From the NCBI GenBank assembly GCA_937910665.1, contig CALEPR010000202.1, positions 1 through 30,319 of the forward strand: a DNA stretch of 30,319 nucleotides. Reading direction: 5' to 3'. This DNA comes from an uncultured Selenomonadales bacterium (lineage in GTDB: Bacteria > Bacillota > Negativicutes > Selenomonadales > Selenomonadaceae). This document shows, piece by piece, positions 1-9,450 of the stretch; the first letter of the stretch is position 1, and each line of letters begins with the position of its first letter. The position numbers and the translations under genes are program-made. The notes beneath the pieces are model-generated. The model worked only from the letters and a program-made list of their open reading frames with translations, was not told the origin of the DNA and ran no database searches.

Positions 1-104
1 AGACTTTTAACAAAATTTCTTGCCTTCAATTTTTGTCTGCTCATCAGTAATTCAAACAATATAAAATCTTTAATTTTTTGATGTACCCCCACAACGAGTT
101 AATT

Positions 105-144
105 AAAAAAAAACTCCCCAACAACTTGCTGAGGAGTTTTTTTT
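105..144 (-). terminator. Intrinsic terminator of the aldolase gene
   Basis: A hairpin with arms ACTCC (113-117) and GGAGT (133-137) is flanked by an A-run (105-113) and a T-run (137-144). An inner CAA-C-TTG stem (123-129) can extend it. On the minus strand the T-run follows the stem about 50 bp beyond the aldolase stop. The symmetric A and T runs would let it work in both directions. Confidence 0.8.
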
Positions 145-196
145 GATTGTTCTGTTTTCGGTAAGAAAAAATTTTTTCTACCTCGAAAGCAAAATT

Positions 197-1195
197 TTAA
201 TATTCATTGACAAGAGCCATGATACCATCTGCGCTGTTTTCAGAGCCAAGAACGGTTTTAATCTTGTGAGCAACAAGTTCTTTGATGTAGTCACGACCGG
301 GAGCAATATACTGGCGAGGATCGAAATGCTCGGGATGAGCTTTGAAGTGTTCGCGGATACCTGCCGTCATTGCAAGGCGGAGATCGGAGTCGATGTTAAT
401 TTTGCAGACCGCCGACTTTGCAGCTTTGCGGAGCTGATCTTCCGGAATGCCAATAGCATCGTCAAGTTTGCCGTCGTTGTCGTTAATAATTTTGACATAC
501 TTCGGAATGACTGAAGATGCGCCATGAAGAACGATCGGGAATCCCGGAATTTTCTTTTCGATTTCTGCCAAAACATCAAAGCGAAGTGAAGGAGGTTCCA
601 AAACTCCAGTTTCGGGATTGCGTGTGCACTGCTCAGGTTTAAATTTGAATGCGCCATGACTTGTGCCGATAGCGATAGCAAGCGAGTCGCAACCTGTTTT
701 GCTGACAAATTCCTCAACTTCTTCAGGTTTTGTGTAGTGAGCGTTTTCTGCGGAAACATTAACGTCATCTTCAACGCCCGCGAGCTGACCAAGTTCTGCT
801 TCGACAACTACGTTGTGAGCGTGAGCATATTCGACAACTTCTTTTGTCTTTTCAATATTTTCTTTGAAAGGATAATGAGAGCCGTCAAACATAACGGAAG
901 TGAAACCATCGTCGATACAGGATTTGCAAGTTGCATAATCAGGACCGTGATCCAAATGCAACGCAATCGGAATATCATTGACTTCGAGAGCTGCCCTGAC
1001 AAGGTGAACAAGATAACGCGAGTTAGCATACTTTCTCGCGCCTGCACTGCACTGAAGAATGACAGGTGAATTGAGTTCGGCTGCTGCTCCTGTGATACCT
1101 TGAACAATTTCCATGTTGTTCACATTGAATGCGCCAATAGCGAAACCGCCTTCATAGGCTTTTTTGAACATTGCTGTGGTTTTAATCAACGGCAT
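197..1195 (-). CDS. fba: Class II fructose-1,6-bisphosphate aldolase
   Basis: This cytosolic glycolytic and gluconeogenic enzyme splits fructose-1,6-bisphosphate into dihydroxyacetone phosphate and glyceraldehyde-3-phosphate. The 332-residue protein carries the class II signature: HLDHG at 80-84 (D82 catalytic acid, H83 zinc ligand), FDGS at 103-106, E134 in AELG, H180 in GTSHG and H224 in VLHGAS, which together form the metal and phosphate site of a TIM barrel. The length and the TSHG/HGAS spacing fit the long class IIB type. The ATG is preceded by an AGGAGGT ribosome site (1203-1209, minus strand). The gene appears monocistronic, with a candidate promoter upstream and a clear hairpin terminator downstream. 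It is intact, and the family call is very secure. Confidence 0.97.
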   Translation of the reverse strand: MPLIKTTAMFKKAYEGGFAIGAFNVNNMEIVQGITGAAAELNSPVILQCSAGARKYANSRYLVHLVRAALEVNDIPIALHLDHGPDYATCKSCIDDGFTSVMFDGSHYPFKENIEKTKEVVEYAHAHNVVVEAELGQLAGVEDDVNVSAENAHYTKPEEVEEFVSKTGCDSLAIAIGTSHGAFKFKPEQCTRNPETGVLEPPSLRFDVLAEIEKKIPGFPIVLHGASSVIPKYVKIINDNDGKLDDAIGIPEDQLRKAAKSAVCKINIDSDLRLAMTAGIREHFKAHPEHFDPRQYIAPGRDYIKELVAHKIKTVLGSENSADGIMALVNEY

Positions 1196-1245
1196 TTACA
1201 TTACCTCCTAAATCTGTCACAGAAATTTATTTTAACATTGTAGTG

Positions 1246-1275
1246 ATTTTAGCACACTTGGCACAAAACTTGCAA
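1246..1275 (-). promoter_or_regulatory. Candidate sigma-70 promoter for fba
   Basis: On the minus strand a TTGCAA -35 (1270-1275) lies 18 bp from a TAAAAT -10 (1246-1251), and the -10 has a TGn extension. It would start transcription about 45 bp upstream of the aldolase ATG. The evidence is motif match only. Confidence 0.4.
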
Positions 1276-1489
1276 TAAGTAATTTAAAAATTTTTTGAAA
1301 ATTTGTAGGAGATTGATTGTAAAATGAACTCGGACAGGTAAAACTTGTTCAACAAAAAAAATTTTCCTCGAAGGAGAATAAAAAAATGTCTGAGACAGAT
1401 ATTGAACCCTTGTTCACTATCGCCTGAGAAAATGTATTCACAGTTTCTTAAGTTCACAGTTCGCTAATTTTTTCAGTTTCCTCTTGTTC
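1276..1489. other. Non-coding stretch between fba and the ligase gene
   Basis: The gap between the aldolase start and the next gene is about 340 bp. Apart from the two promoters at its ends and the 13-codon reading frame at 1386-1427, it holds AT-rich sequence without a recognisable RNA, hairpin or protein. A TCACAGTT pair near 1438-1459 is too short to interpret. Confidence 0.5.
1386..1427 (+). CDS. Possible 13-codon ORF with good ribosome site
   Basis: An AGGAG (1372-1376) sits 9 nt before an ATG that opens a 13-codon frame (MSETDIEPLFTIA, stop TGA). The spacing is ideal, but the peptide resembles nothing I know. It could be a leader peptide for the downstream membrane-protein gene, the decayed 5' end of a lost gene, or chance. 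The strong promoter of the next gene lies after it, so it would need its own transcript. Confidence 0.25.
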   Translation: MSETDIEPLFTIA

Positions 1490-1518
1490 TTGAGTAAAAA
1501 ATTTTGACGTGATATAAT
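1490..1518 (+). promoter_or_regulatory. Sigma-70 promoter of the ligase gene
   Basis: TTGAGT (1490-1495) and a perfect TATAAT (1513-1518) are separated by 17 bp. The predicted transcript start near 1525 lies after the possible TTG at 1521 and before the TTG at 1539, so it helps decide the start codon of the next gene. Confidence 0.65.
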
Positions 1519-1538
1519 CTTTGAGCGAGGTGAAAATT

Positions 1539-2747
1539 TTGAAGGACGATTCGACTTCCAAAATTGATAAAGTTGAAAAAGTTTTATTTTATTTTCTGTG
1601 TGGCTTTGCGCTGTCGTTACCTCTGTCAAAGGCAACGACAAATATTTTTTTGTCATTGGCGTTGATAACTTTTTTTGTCAGAATTTTTTACAAGCGCGAT
1701 GACTTTTCAAAAGTTTTTCGTGAGTACAAAAATATTTTTGTCGTGATATTTTTTTTGCTCGCGGCGATTTTTATTTCCGCGCTGACTTCAGATTTTGTTT
1801 TGCAGGGCATAAAAAGATTTTTGGAAAGATATGTTTTTCATATTGCAATAATTTTTCCTACAATATTTGTTATTCGTGACAAGAAAAAAATTTTTCGACT
1901 GGCAGAATTTTTAATTTGCGGAGCAGTTTTAAGCAACTTGTCCGTCATCTTTCAAGCTGCACCGAAACTTTCCGCAAAGGTGTGGAGATTCGGCGGAGTA
2001 ACGTCGGGAATGATTCAAGGCAGTTTACTCTCAATGTTTCTGCCGATTTATATTTTGCTTTTCCTGCATTTCAAAGAACACAGGTTAAAAATTTTTTTCT
2101 TTCTTGCGTCGATAATTGGAACGGTTTCAATTTTGTTGACAGGAACTCGCGGAGCATGGCTGGCGGCAGCAATTTTAATTCCGACAGTAATTTTAATTTA
2201 TTCCGAAAAAAAATTAAAAAATTTTAGCGCGACTTTGGCGACACTTGCAATTGTCGGCGGAATAATTTTTTTCACGCCCACACTTTCCAACAGACTCGCA
2301 ACAGTCACAGATTTGCATATGCAATCAAATTCAGAAAGACTTTTGATGTGGAAAAGTGCGTGGCAGATGTTCAAAGACAATCCAATTTTCGGAGTAGGTT
2401 ATGGCGAATATAAATTTGCTTATCAGACAAAATATATTTCGCCTCAAGCTAAGGAAAAAAATCTTGAACATGCACACAGTAATTTTTTTCAAATTTTAGC
2501 TGAGTGTGGAATTGTCGGATTCAGCGCATTTATTTTTATGATAGTTTACTTCAGTTATTTTTGTTTACGCGGTTGGTCGAAGGAAAAAAATCTTGCTTAC
2601 CTGATGTTTTTTTCCGCGCTGTGGGGAATGGTTCTGCATGGTTTGACCGAATACAATTTTGAAACTGCGATGACAAGCAAAATTTTTTGGTTCGCCCTTG
2701 CCTTGTGTCTTGCTTATTGCAGGAAAGATATTTCTGCTGAGGATTAA
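1539..2747 (+). CDS. O-antigen ligase/polymerase family membrane protein (Wzy_C)
   Basis: This is a polytopic inner-membrane protein of about 402 residues with roughly ten hydrophobic segments, of the WaaL/Wzy family that joins or polymerises undecaprenyl-linked glycans on the periplasmic side. The Wzy_C signature is clear: a TGTRGAWLAA stretch begins a membrane segment in the middle. A periplasmic loop then contains GVGYGEY and, before the next helix, HAHSNFFQILAECGIVGF. The frame is open upstream to 1521. I prefer the TTG at 1539 because GAGGTG (1527-1532) is correctly spaced before it and the promoter predicts transcription from about 1525. The family cannot be split into ligase, polymerase or protein O-glycosyltransferase by sequence alone. 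There is no glycan cluster next to it. Confidence 0.85.
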   Translation: MKDDSTSKIDKVEKVLFYFLCGFALSLPLSKATTNIFLSLALITFFVRIFYKRDDFSKVFREYKNIFVVIFFLLAAIFISALTSDFVLQGIKRFLERYVFHIAIIFPTIFVIRDKKKIFRLAEFLICGAVLSNLSVIFQAAPKLSAKVWRFGGVTSGMIQGSLLSMFLPIYILLFLHFKEHRLKIFFFLASIIGTVSILLTGTRGAWLAAAILIPTVILIYSEKKLKNFSATLATLAIVGGIIFFTPTLSNRLATVTDLHMQSNSERLLMWKSAWQMFKDNPIFGVGYGEYKFAYQTKYISPQAKEKNLEHAHSNFFQILAECGIVGFSAFIFMIVYFSYFCLRGWSKEKNLAYLMFFSALWGMVLHGLTEYNFETAMTSKIFWFALALCLAYCRKDISAED

Positions 2748-2750
2748 AAT

Positions 2751-2797
2751 AAAAAAAACGCCGACAGCATGAACTTCTTCGGCGGTTCTATTTTTTT
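2751..2797. terminator. Bidirectional terminator between ligase gene and fliG
   Basis: CGCCGA (2759-2764) pairs with TCGGCG (2779-2784). An A-run precedes the stem and a T-run (2791-2797) follows it. It lies between two convergent genes and can serve both. Confidence 0.8.
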
Positions 2798-2817
2798 ACG
2801 AAAAATTTTTTCAAACT

Positions 2818-3840
2818 TTAGACAATCATTTCGTCGCCCTGTCCGCGTGAAATTACAATTTCGCCTTTTTCTTCCAGTGCGCGAATGACGTTGACAACTT
2901 TCATCTGTGCTTCTTCAACGTCGCGGATCTTGACAGGTCCCATGAACTCAATTTCTTCACGCAGCATATCTGATGCACGCTTTGACATATTCTTGTAAAT
3001 TTTTTCCGAAACTTCTTGCGGCGTTGCTTTCATTGCAAGCGACAAATCTTTTGTGTCCACGTCGCGCAGAACCATTTGCAAACTTCTGTCGTCCAACATG
3101 ACAATATCCTCGAAGACGAACATAAGTTTCTTGATCTCCTCCGCAAGTTCCGGGTTGTCGACTTCCATTGATTCGATAATAGCTTTTTCTGTTGTGCGAT
3201 CGACGCGGTTGAGGACTTCGACGACTGCGGGGATACCGCCGGCAGTTGTGAAATCTTGTGTCATCATTGAAGACAACTTCCTTTCCAAAACGCGCTCGAC
3301 TTCGCGGATAACATCCGGCGAAGTTCTGTCCATCATCGCAATTCTTTTCGCAACGTCGGCTTGAGAATCCGGCGGAAGTCCGCTCATGATAATCGCCGCT
3401 TGGTCGGGTTCGAGATAAGCCATAACCAAAGCGATAGTTTGAGGATGTTCGTTCTGAATGAAGTTTAAAAGCTGAGAAGGATCTGTCTTTCGCAAGAAAT
3501 CGAAAGGACGCACTTGCAAACTTGTGGTGAGGCGGTTGAGAATATCCATCGCCTTGTCTGCGCCGAGAGCTTTTTCCAAAACATTTTGTGCGTACTCCAA
3601 GCCGCCGGTCGAAATGTAATCGCGTGCCATCGCCATCTGATAAAATTCGCTGATGACTTGGGCTTTTTGTTCCGCGCTGACTTGTTTATTGTTTGCTATT
3701 TCAAGCGTTATACTTTCAATTTCATCGTCGTCCATGTGTTCAAAAAGTTTCGCCGCATATTCGCCGCCGATAGCTATAAAAAGTATTGCAGCTTTTTCAT
3801 GCGCCGTCATGCTTTTTGATTCGCCATACATGTCAGCCAT
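2818..3840 (-). CDS. fliG: Flagellar motor switch protein FliG
   Basis: FliG forms the upper ring of the flagellar rotor switch (C-ring), binds FliF at its N-terminus and interacts with the MotA stator through its C-terminus. The 340-residue length is normal. The middle domain has the EHPQTIA motif at 131-137. The C-terminal domain has the torque helix, FVFEDI followed by DDRSLQMVLRD at about 241-260, with the expected alternating charges. The ATG is fixed by a GGAGG ribosome site 7-9 nt upstream. FliG usually sits in a fliF-fliG-fliH-fliI operon; here it stands with only an unknown small gene upstream and no other flagellar structural gene in the window. Transcription may come from the promoter of that small gene, or from one I cannot see. 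Confidence 0.96.
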   Translation of the reverse strand: MADMYGESKSMTAHEKAAILFIAIGGEYAAKLFEHMDDDEIESITLEIANNKQVSAEQKAQVISEFYQMAMARDYISTGGLEYAQNVLEKALGADKAMDILNRLTTSLQVRPFDFLRKTDPSQLLNFIQNEHPQTIALVMAYLEPDQAAIIMSGLPPDSQADVAKRIAMMDRTSPDVIREVERVLERKLSSMMTQDFTTAGGIPAVVEVLNRVDRTTEKAIIESMEVDNPELAEEIKKLMFVFEDIVMLDDRSLQMVLRDVDTKDLSLAMKATPQEVSEKIYKNMSKRASDMLREEIEFMGPVKIRDVEEAQMKVVNVIRALEEKGEIVISRGQGDEMIV

Positions 3841-3880
3841 AAAAATTTCCTCCTTTCAAATTTTGGTAAGATAATTATGA

Positions 3881-3933
3881 ATCAGCAGTTAGGAATGAAG
3901 AATTTTTTTAACTTCTAACTCCTAATTTCTGAT
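3881..3933. repeat. Palindromic repeat of the TTAGGAATGAGGAAT family
   Basis: An imperfect inverted repeat has arms ATCAGCAGTTAGGAATGAAG (3881-3900) and the complement of 3914-3933, around an A/T-rich loop. It belongs to the same family as the cluster at 14375-14605. It lies between fliG and the upstream small gene and could partly terminate or process their transcript. Confidence 0.7.
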
Positions 3934-3966
3934 TGCCCTGTATCCTGAATTTGTGTATAAAACTTC

Positions 3967-4311
3967 TTAAAGTTCTACAACATTTCCAATTTCGTCGATA
4001 GGATCGAGCAAAAGAAATAATGCGCTCAAGTCAACGTGAAAAATAATTTTATTTTCTTCTTCGTCCTCAGGTGCGCCATTAAATTTATTGCTGTAGACAA
4101 GTGCTGCCGCATGACAATAGTCATTGACTTGGTCGCCATAAGGATTTTGTTTTTTACTGCAGACGGTTTCTTGAAATTTAAAAACTGTTCCTGCAGGAAA
4201 ATATCCTTCGACAAAAACTTTTGGCGGCAAATAAAAATTTTCTTCCACAAACGGAATTGGAACTTTTGAGCGGAGCATAAGTCCTTCAAATTCCATTCCC
4301 TTAACAGCCAT
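3967..4311 (-). CDS. Hypothetical 114-residue protein
   Basis: I do not recognise this protein. It has no signal peptide or membrane segment, is acidic near residues 80-87 (EDEEE), and contains two cysteines in the middle (TVCSKK and NDYCHAAA), which suggests a small cytosolic domain. GGGG before the ATG is a plausible ribosome site, and there is a convincing promoter upstream at 4405-4433. The gene lies 126 bp upstream of fliG on the same strand with a palindromic repeat between them, so co-transcription is possible. Codon use matches its neighbours. A flagellar role is only suggested by position. Confidence 0.7.
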   Translation of the reverse strand: MAVKGMEFEGLMLRSKVPIPFVEENFYLPPKVFVEGYFPAGTVFKFQETVCSKKQNPYGDQVNDYCHAAALVYSNKFNGAPEDEEENKIIFHVDLSALFLLLDPIDEIGNVVEL

Positions 4312-4404
4312 AAAGATCCCCTTTCAAAATTTTAAATTTCTCTGTCAGAATTTCTGAAACAATTATAAACGTCAATAAATTTTTGATTTAATTTTGTTTT
4401 TTTT

Positions 4405-4433
4405 ATTATATGAAAGTTCAAAAACTTTTTCAA
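4405..4433 (-). promoter_or_regulatory. Sigma-70 promoter of the small gene upstream of fliG
   Basis: On the minus strand TTGAAA (4428-4433) and a perfect TATAAT (4405-4410) are separated by 17 bp. The leader would be about 85 nt. Confidence 0.65.
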
Positions 4434-4547
4434 CACCTTCAACGCACAGAAAAATTTTCCTGCAAAGTTATAAAAAATTTTGCAAAAATGCAGTAAAGAT
4501 GTTAAATTTAATTTGTAGAAAAGATGTCGAATTGCAGACAAAAATGT

Positions 4548-4576
4548 TTGAAAACAAGTTCTAAAAATAATGCAAT
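4548..4576 (+). promoter_or_regulatory. Candidate promoter of lgt
   Basis: TTGAAA (4548-4553), a 17-bp spacer and TGCAAT (4571-4576, four of six consensus bases). Transcription would begin just before the TAGGGG ribosome site. Confidence 0.4.
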
Positions 4577-4599
4577 ATTTGTTGTAGGGGAAAATTTTT

Positions 4600-5370
4600 A
4601 TGCATCAATATTTATTTTTTGTCGGAGATTTTCCAATTCGCGCCTATGGAGTTGTTTTGTCGTTGTCAATAATTTTGGCGACGGGCGCGGGATATTTTTT
4701 TGCGAAAGTTGACGGACGCGGCTATGAAAAATTTTTAATCGACATTGGATTGATTGGAGGATTTTTCGGTCTGTTGGGCGCAAGACTTTGGGATGTTTTT
4801 TTCTTCGACTGGAATTATTATCACAATCATTTGACAGAAATTTTAAATGTTTGGCAGGGCGGCATGGCAGTTCAAGGAGGAATTGTCGGCGGAGTTTTAG
4901 CCGGAGGAATTTTCGCCAAGTCAAAAAATTTGGACGTGATTCATCTTGCCGACTTACTCGCGCCCGCGATTATTTTAGGGCAGGCACTTGGTCGCTGTGC
5001 AAATTTATTGAATGGCGATGCTTTTGGTGCGCCGACGGGATCGAGTTTCGGAATAATTTATCCTGAAACAACTTTAGCTTTTAGAACTTATGGAGAGCAA
5101 CCGCTCTGGCCCGCAGAAGTTTGGGAGTGTCAGCTTGACATTGTAATTTTTGCCTTGCTTCTAATTTTTCGCTCGACAAATTATGTTCGCGGACAATGTT
5201 TTTGTCTTTATGTAATGCTTTACTCTGCCGCAAGATTTTTTTTGGAAAATTTTCGCGGCGACTACAATGATTTAGCTTTCGGAATTTTGAAAAGTGCACA
5301 ACTTACTGCGGCGATTGCTTTTATAATTTTTTTTGGAGCATTTATTTTTTTGAGTTTGCGAAGAAAGTGA
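4600..5370 (+). CDS. lgt: Prolipoprotein diacylglyceryl transferase
   Basis: Lgt transfers diacylglycerol from phosphatidylglycerol to the lipobox cysteine of prelipoproteins in the inner membrane. The 256-residue protein has about seven hydrophobic helices. It carries the family signature at 131-140 (GRCANLLNGD, the arginine being R132), the GARLWDV segment at 60-66, WQGGMAVQGG at 85-94 and RFFLENFRGD near the C-terminus. At the position of the essential E. coli histidine (GGMSFHGG) there is Q92. Some family members lack that histidine, so this need not mean loss of activity. The ATG follows TAGGGG. The next gene starts 6 bp after the stop, so they form a unit. Confidence 0.9.
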   Translation: MHQYLFFVGDFPIRAYGVVLSLSIILATGAGYFFAKVDGRGYEKFLIDIGLIGGFFGLLGARLWDVFFFDWNYYHNHLTEILNVWQGGMAVQGGIVGGVLAGGIFAKSKNLDVIHLADLLAPAIILGQALGRCANLLNGDAFGAPTGSSFGIIYPETTLAFRTYGEQPLWPAEVWECQLDIVIFALLLIFRSTNYVRGQCFCLYVMLYSAARFFLENFRGDYNDLAFGILKSAQLTAAIAFIIFFGAFIFLSLRRK

Positions 5371-5376
5371 TTTGAA

Positions 5377-5742
5377 ATGTTGAAAAAATTTTTTCTGTGT
5401 GCGGCGATTTTATTTTTTTTCTGTCAAAATGTTTCGGCTCAACATAACTGGGTTTGGACAGGCGACGGCATAGAAGTTTTTATCGAGGACACGACGATAG
5501 ATTTTTCTGACGACGGAAAAGAATTTTCTGTAACCGTTATCGACAAAATTATCGGACAAAAAAATTTTCATCTCAGCCGCTTTAATTTTTATCGGCAAGA
5601 TGAAAATTGGTTTTACAATATAACCGGCAAAGGAATTGTCGTTCCGGTTTCAAAAACAAATGCGTCGGGATATATTCTCGAGTTTGTGGAGAAACTTTTT
5701 CCTGTCGAGGAAGATTCTGAATCGGAGGACGAGGAGGAATAA
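5377..5742 (+). CDS. Small exported protein of unknown function
   Basis: The 121-residue product begins with a clear signal peptide (MLKKFF, hydrophobic core, VSA then QHN at about residue 22). The cysteine before the cleavage site lies in FFFC, which is not a good lipobox, so signal peptidase I is more likely than lipoprotein processing. The mature part is about 100 residues, predicted mostly beta, and ends in an acidic tail (SESEDEEE). I do not recognise a domain. It starts 6 bp after lgt with no strong ribosome site, so translation is probably coupled to lgt. It ends 6 bp before a convergent damaged gene. Confidence 0.8.
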   Translation: MLKKFFLCAAILFFFCQNVSAQHNWVWTGDGIEVFIEDTTIDFSDDGKEFSVTVIDKIIGQKNFHLSRFNFYRQDENWFYNITGKGIVVPVSKTNASGYILEFVEKLFPVEEDSESEDEEE

Positions 5743-5748
5743 AATTTT

Positions 5749-6299
5749 TTACCAGACAGGAAGACGACTCCACCTGTGATCTCCGTAATCACCTGAAGGT
5801 GTCTTGATGGCTTTACGACATCCTGTAGTTTGAGTCATGTCGGGATGTGCCGGGCCGCCTTCAACCGGGATATTAACAGAAATTCTTTGACCGCAGTTGA
5901 GACATTCAAACTTTGAGCGTTCAGATTTTTCTTGCTGAACACCACTTTGCCAAACCTAACCGTGTCCACCCCAAGCGTTGCCTTTTTTCTTTGGGCAACT
6001 CTCGCTTGTCGTCGGCGGCTTTGCAGTCAAATAACTTTTGCTGTAGCTTGCTCCGTCAGTCGTTGCAACTTTTCCGCAGTCGATACATTTCCAAGTTGCG
6101 GTTTTCGACTGATTGCCGTTACCTTTTTGTGATACGTCAGCGTCGCGTATTTTGTCCAAAAGACTGCCTCCGCTGCTTTGTGTGTCCACGTCAAAAGGAC
6201 TAACCGCCGCCTCAGCTTTGTCGAGAATAATCGGTGAACCGATCAAAGTCACAGCCGCGAATGCTGCCGCCGTAATTGCTCCGAGAATTTTTTCTTCAT
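5749..6299 (-). pseudogene. Exported CxxC (zinc-ribbon-like) protein, frameshift plus amber
   Basis: The ATG at 6299 has an AAGGAG site (6309-6314) but opens a frame that stops after 16 codons. Adding one A to the A6 run at 6288-6293 joins MKKK to a textbook signal peptide (ILGAITAAAFAAVTLIGSP, then DKAEAA) and a mature domain with WKCIDCGK. An in-frame TAG at 5956-5958 then interrupts it, yet the same frame continues for another 68 codons with coherent sequence (FECLNCGQRI, GDYGDHRWSRLPVW) to a TAA at 5749. The restored protein would have 183 residues with two CxxC knuckles. Both lesions are seen directly; the repaired product is inference. Alternatives are assembly errors, phase variation at the A-run, or amber readthrough. 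Confidence 0.75.
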
Positions 6300-6342
6300 G
6301 ATTTCCATCTCCTTAAAAAAGTTTTTTTTTACTTTCACTGTC

Positions 6343-6351
6343 ATTATATCA
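6343..6351 (-). promoter_or_regulatory. Extended -10 promoter of the damaged exported-protein gene
   Basis: On the minus strand TGA-TATAAT forms an extended -10 (TATAAT at 6343-6348), with no clear -35. The leader would be about 37 nt, ending in the AAGGAG site. Retention of promoter and ribosome site suggests the gene was lost recently. Confidence 0.55.
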
Positions 6352-6405
6352 AAAAAGTTTACGGATTTATTAAGACACATTACAAGCGAATTAGAAATTT
6401 TTTTT

Positions 6406-6521
6406 GAAATATTTTTCAAGTGCGGCGACAAAATTTTTTCTGAAATATTTTTCAAGTGCGGCGACAAAATTTTTTCTGAAATATTTTTCAAGCGCGGCGA
6501 CAAAATTTTTTTGAAATATTT

Positions 6522-6524
<3 letters not shown>
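6406..6524. repeat. 36-bp tandem repeat, three full copies plus a part
   Basis: Copies begin at 6406, 6442, 6478 and 6513 (partial). Each is GAAATATTTTTCAAG-[TC]-GCGGCGAC followed by AAAATTTTTT. The first two are nearly identical. The array lies directly beyond the stop of the histidine kinase gene and overlaps its last few bases. There are no unique spacers. Confidence 0.9.
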
Positions 6525-9347
<2,823 letters not shown>

Positions 9348-9385
9348 AAAAACGCCTCCGCCTCCTCGATAAAATTTCTTACTGA

Positions 9386-9394
9386 AGTATAGCA
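9386..9394 (-). promoter_or_regulatory. Extended -10 promoter of the hybrid kinase gene
   Basis: On the minus strand TGC-TATACT (TATACT at 9386-9391) with a poor -35. It places the transcript start about 30 bp upstream of the chosen ATG, in support of that start. Confidence 0.45.
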
Positions 9395-9450
9395 CTAAAA
9401 TATCAAGATTGAAAGTGTTTACAGTTTGACGGTTTGTAGAAAAATTTTTT

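Noticed and set aside
1..44. Possible start of a minus-strand gene (ATG at 44, MSRQKLKARNFVKS) running off the window
   Set aside because: No ribosome site or promoter precedes it and only 14 codons are visible.
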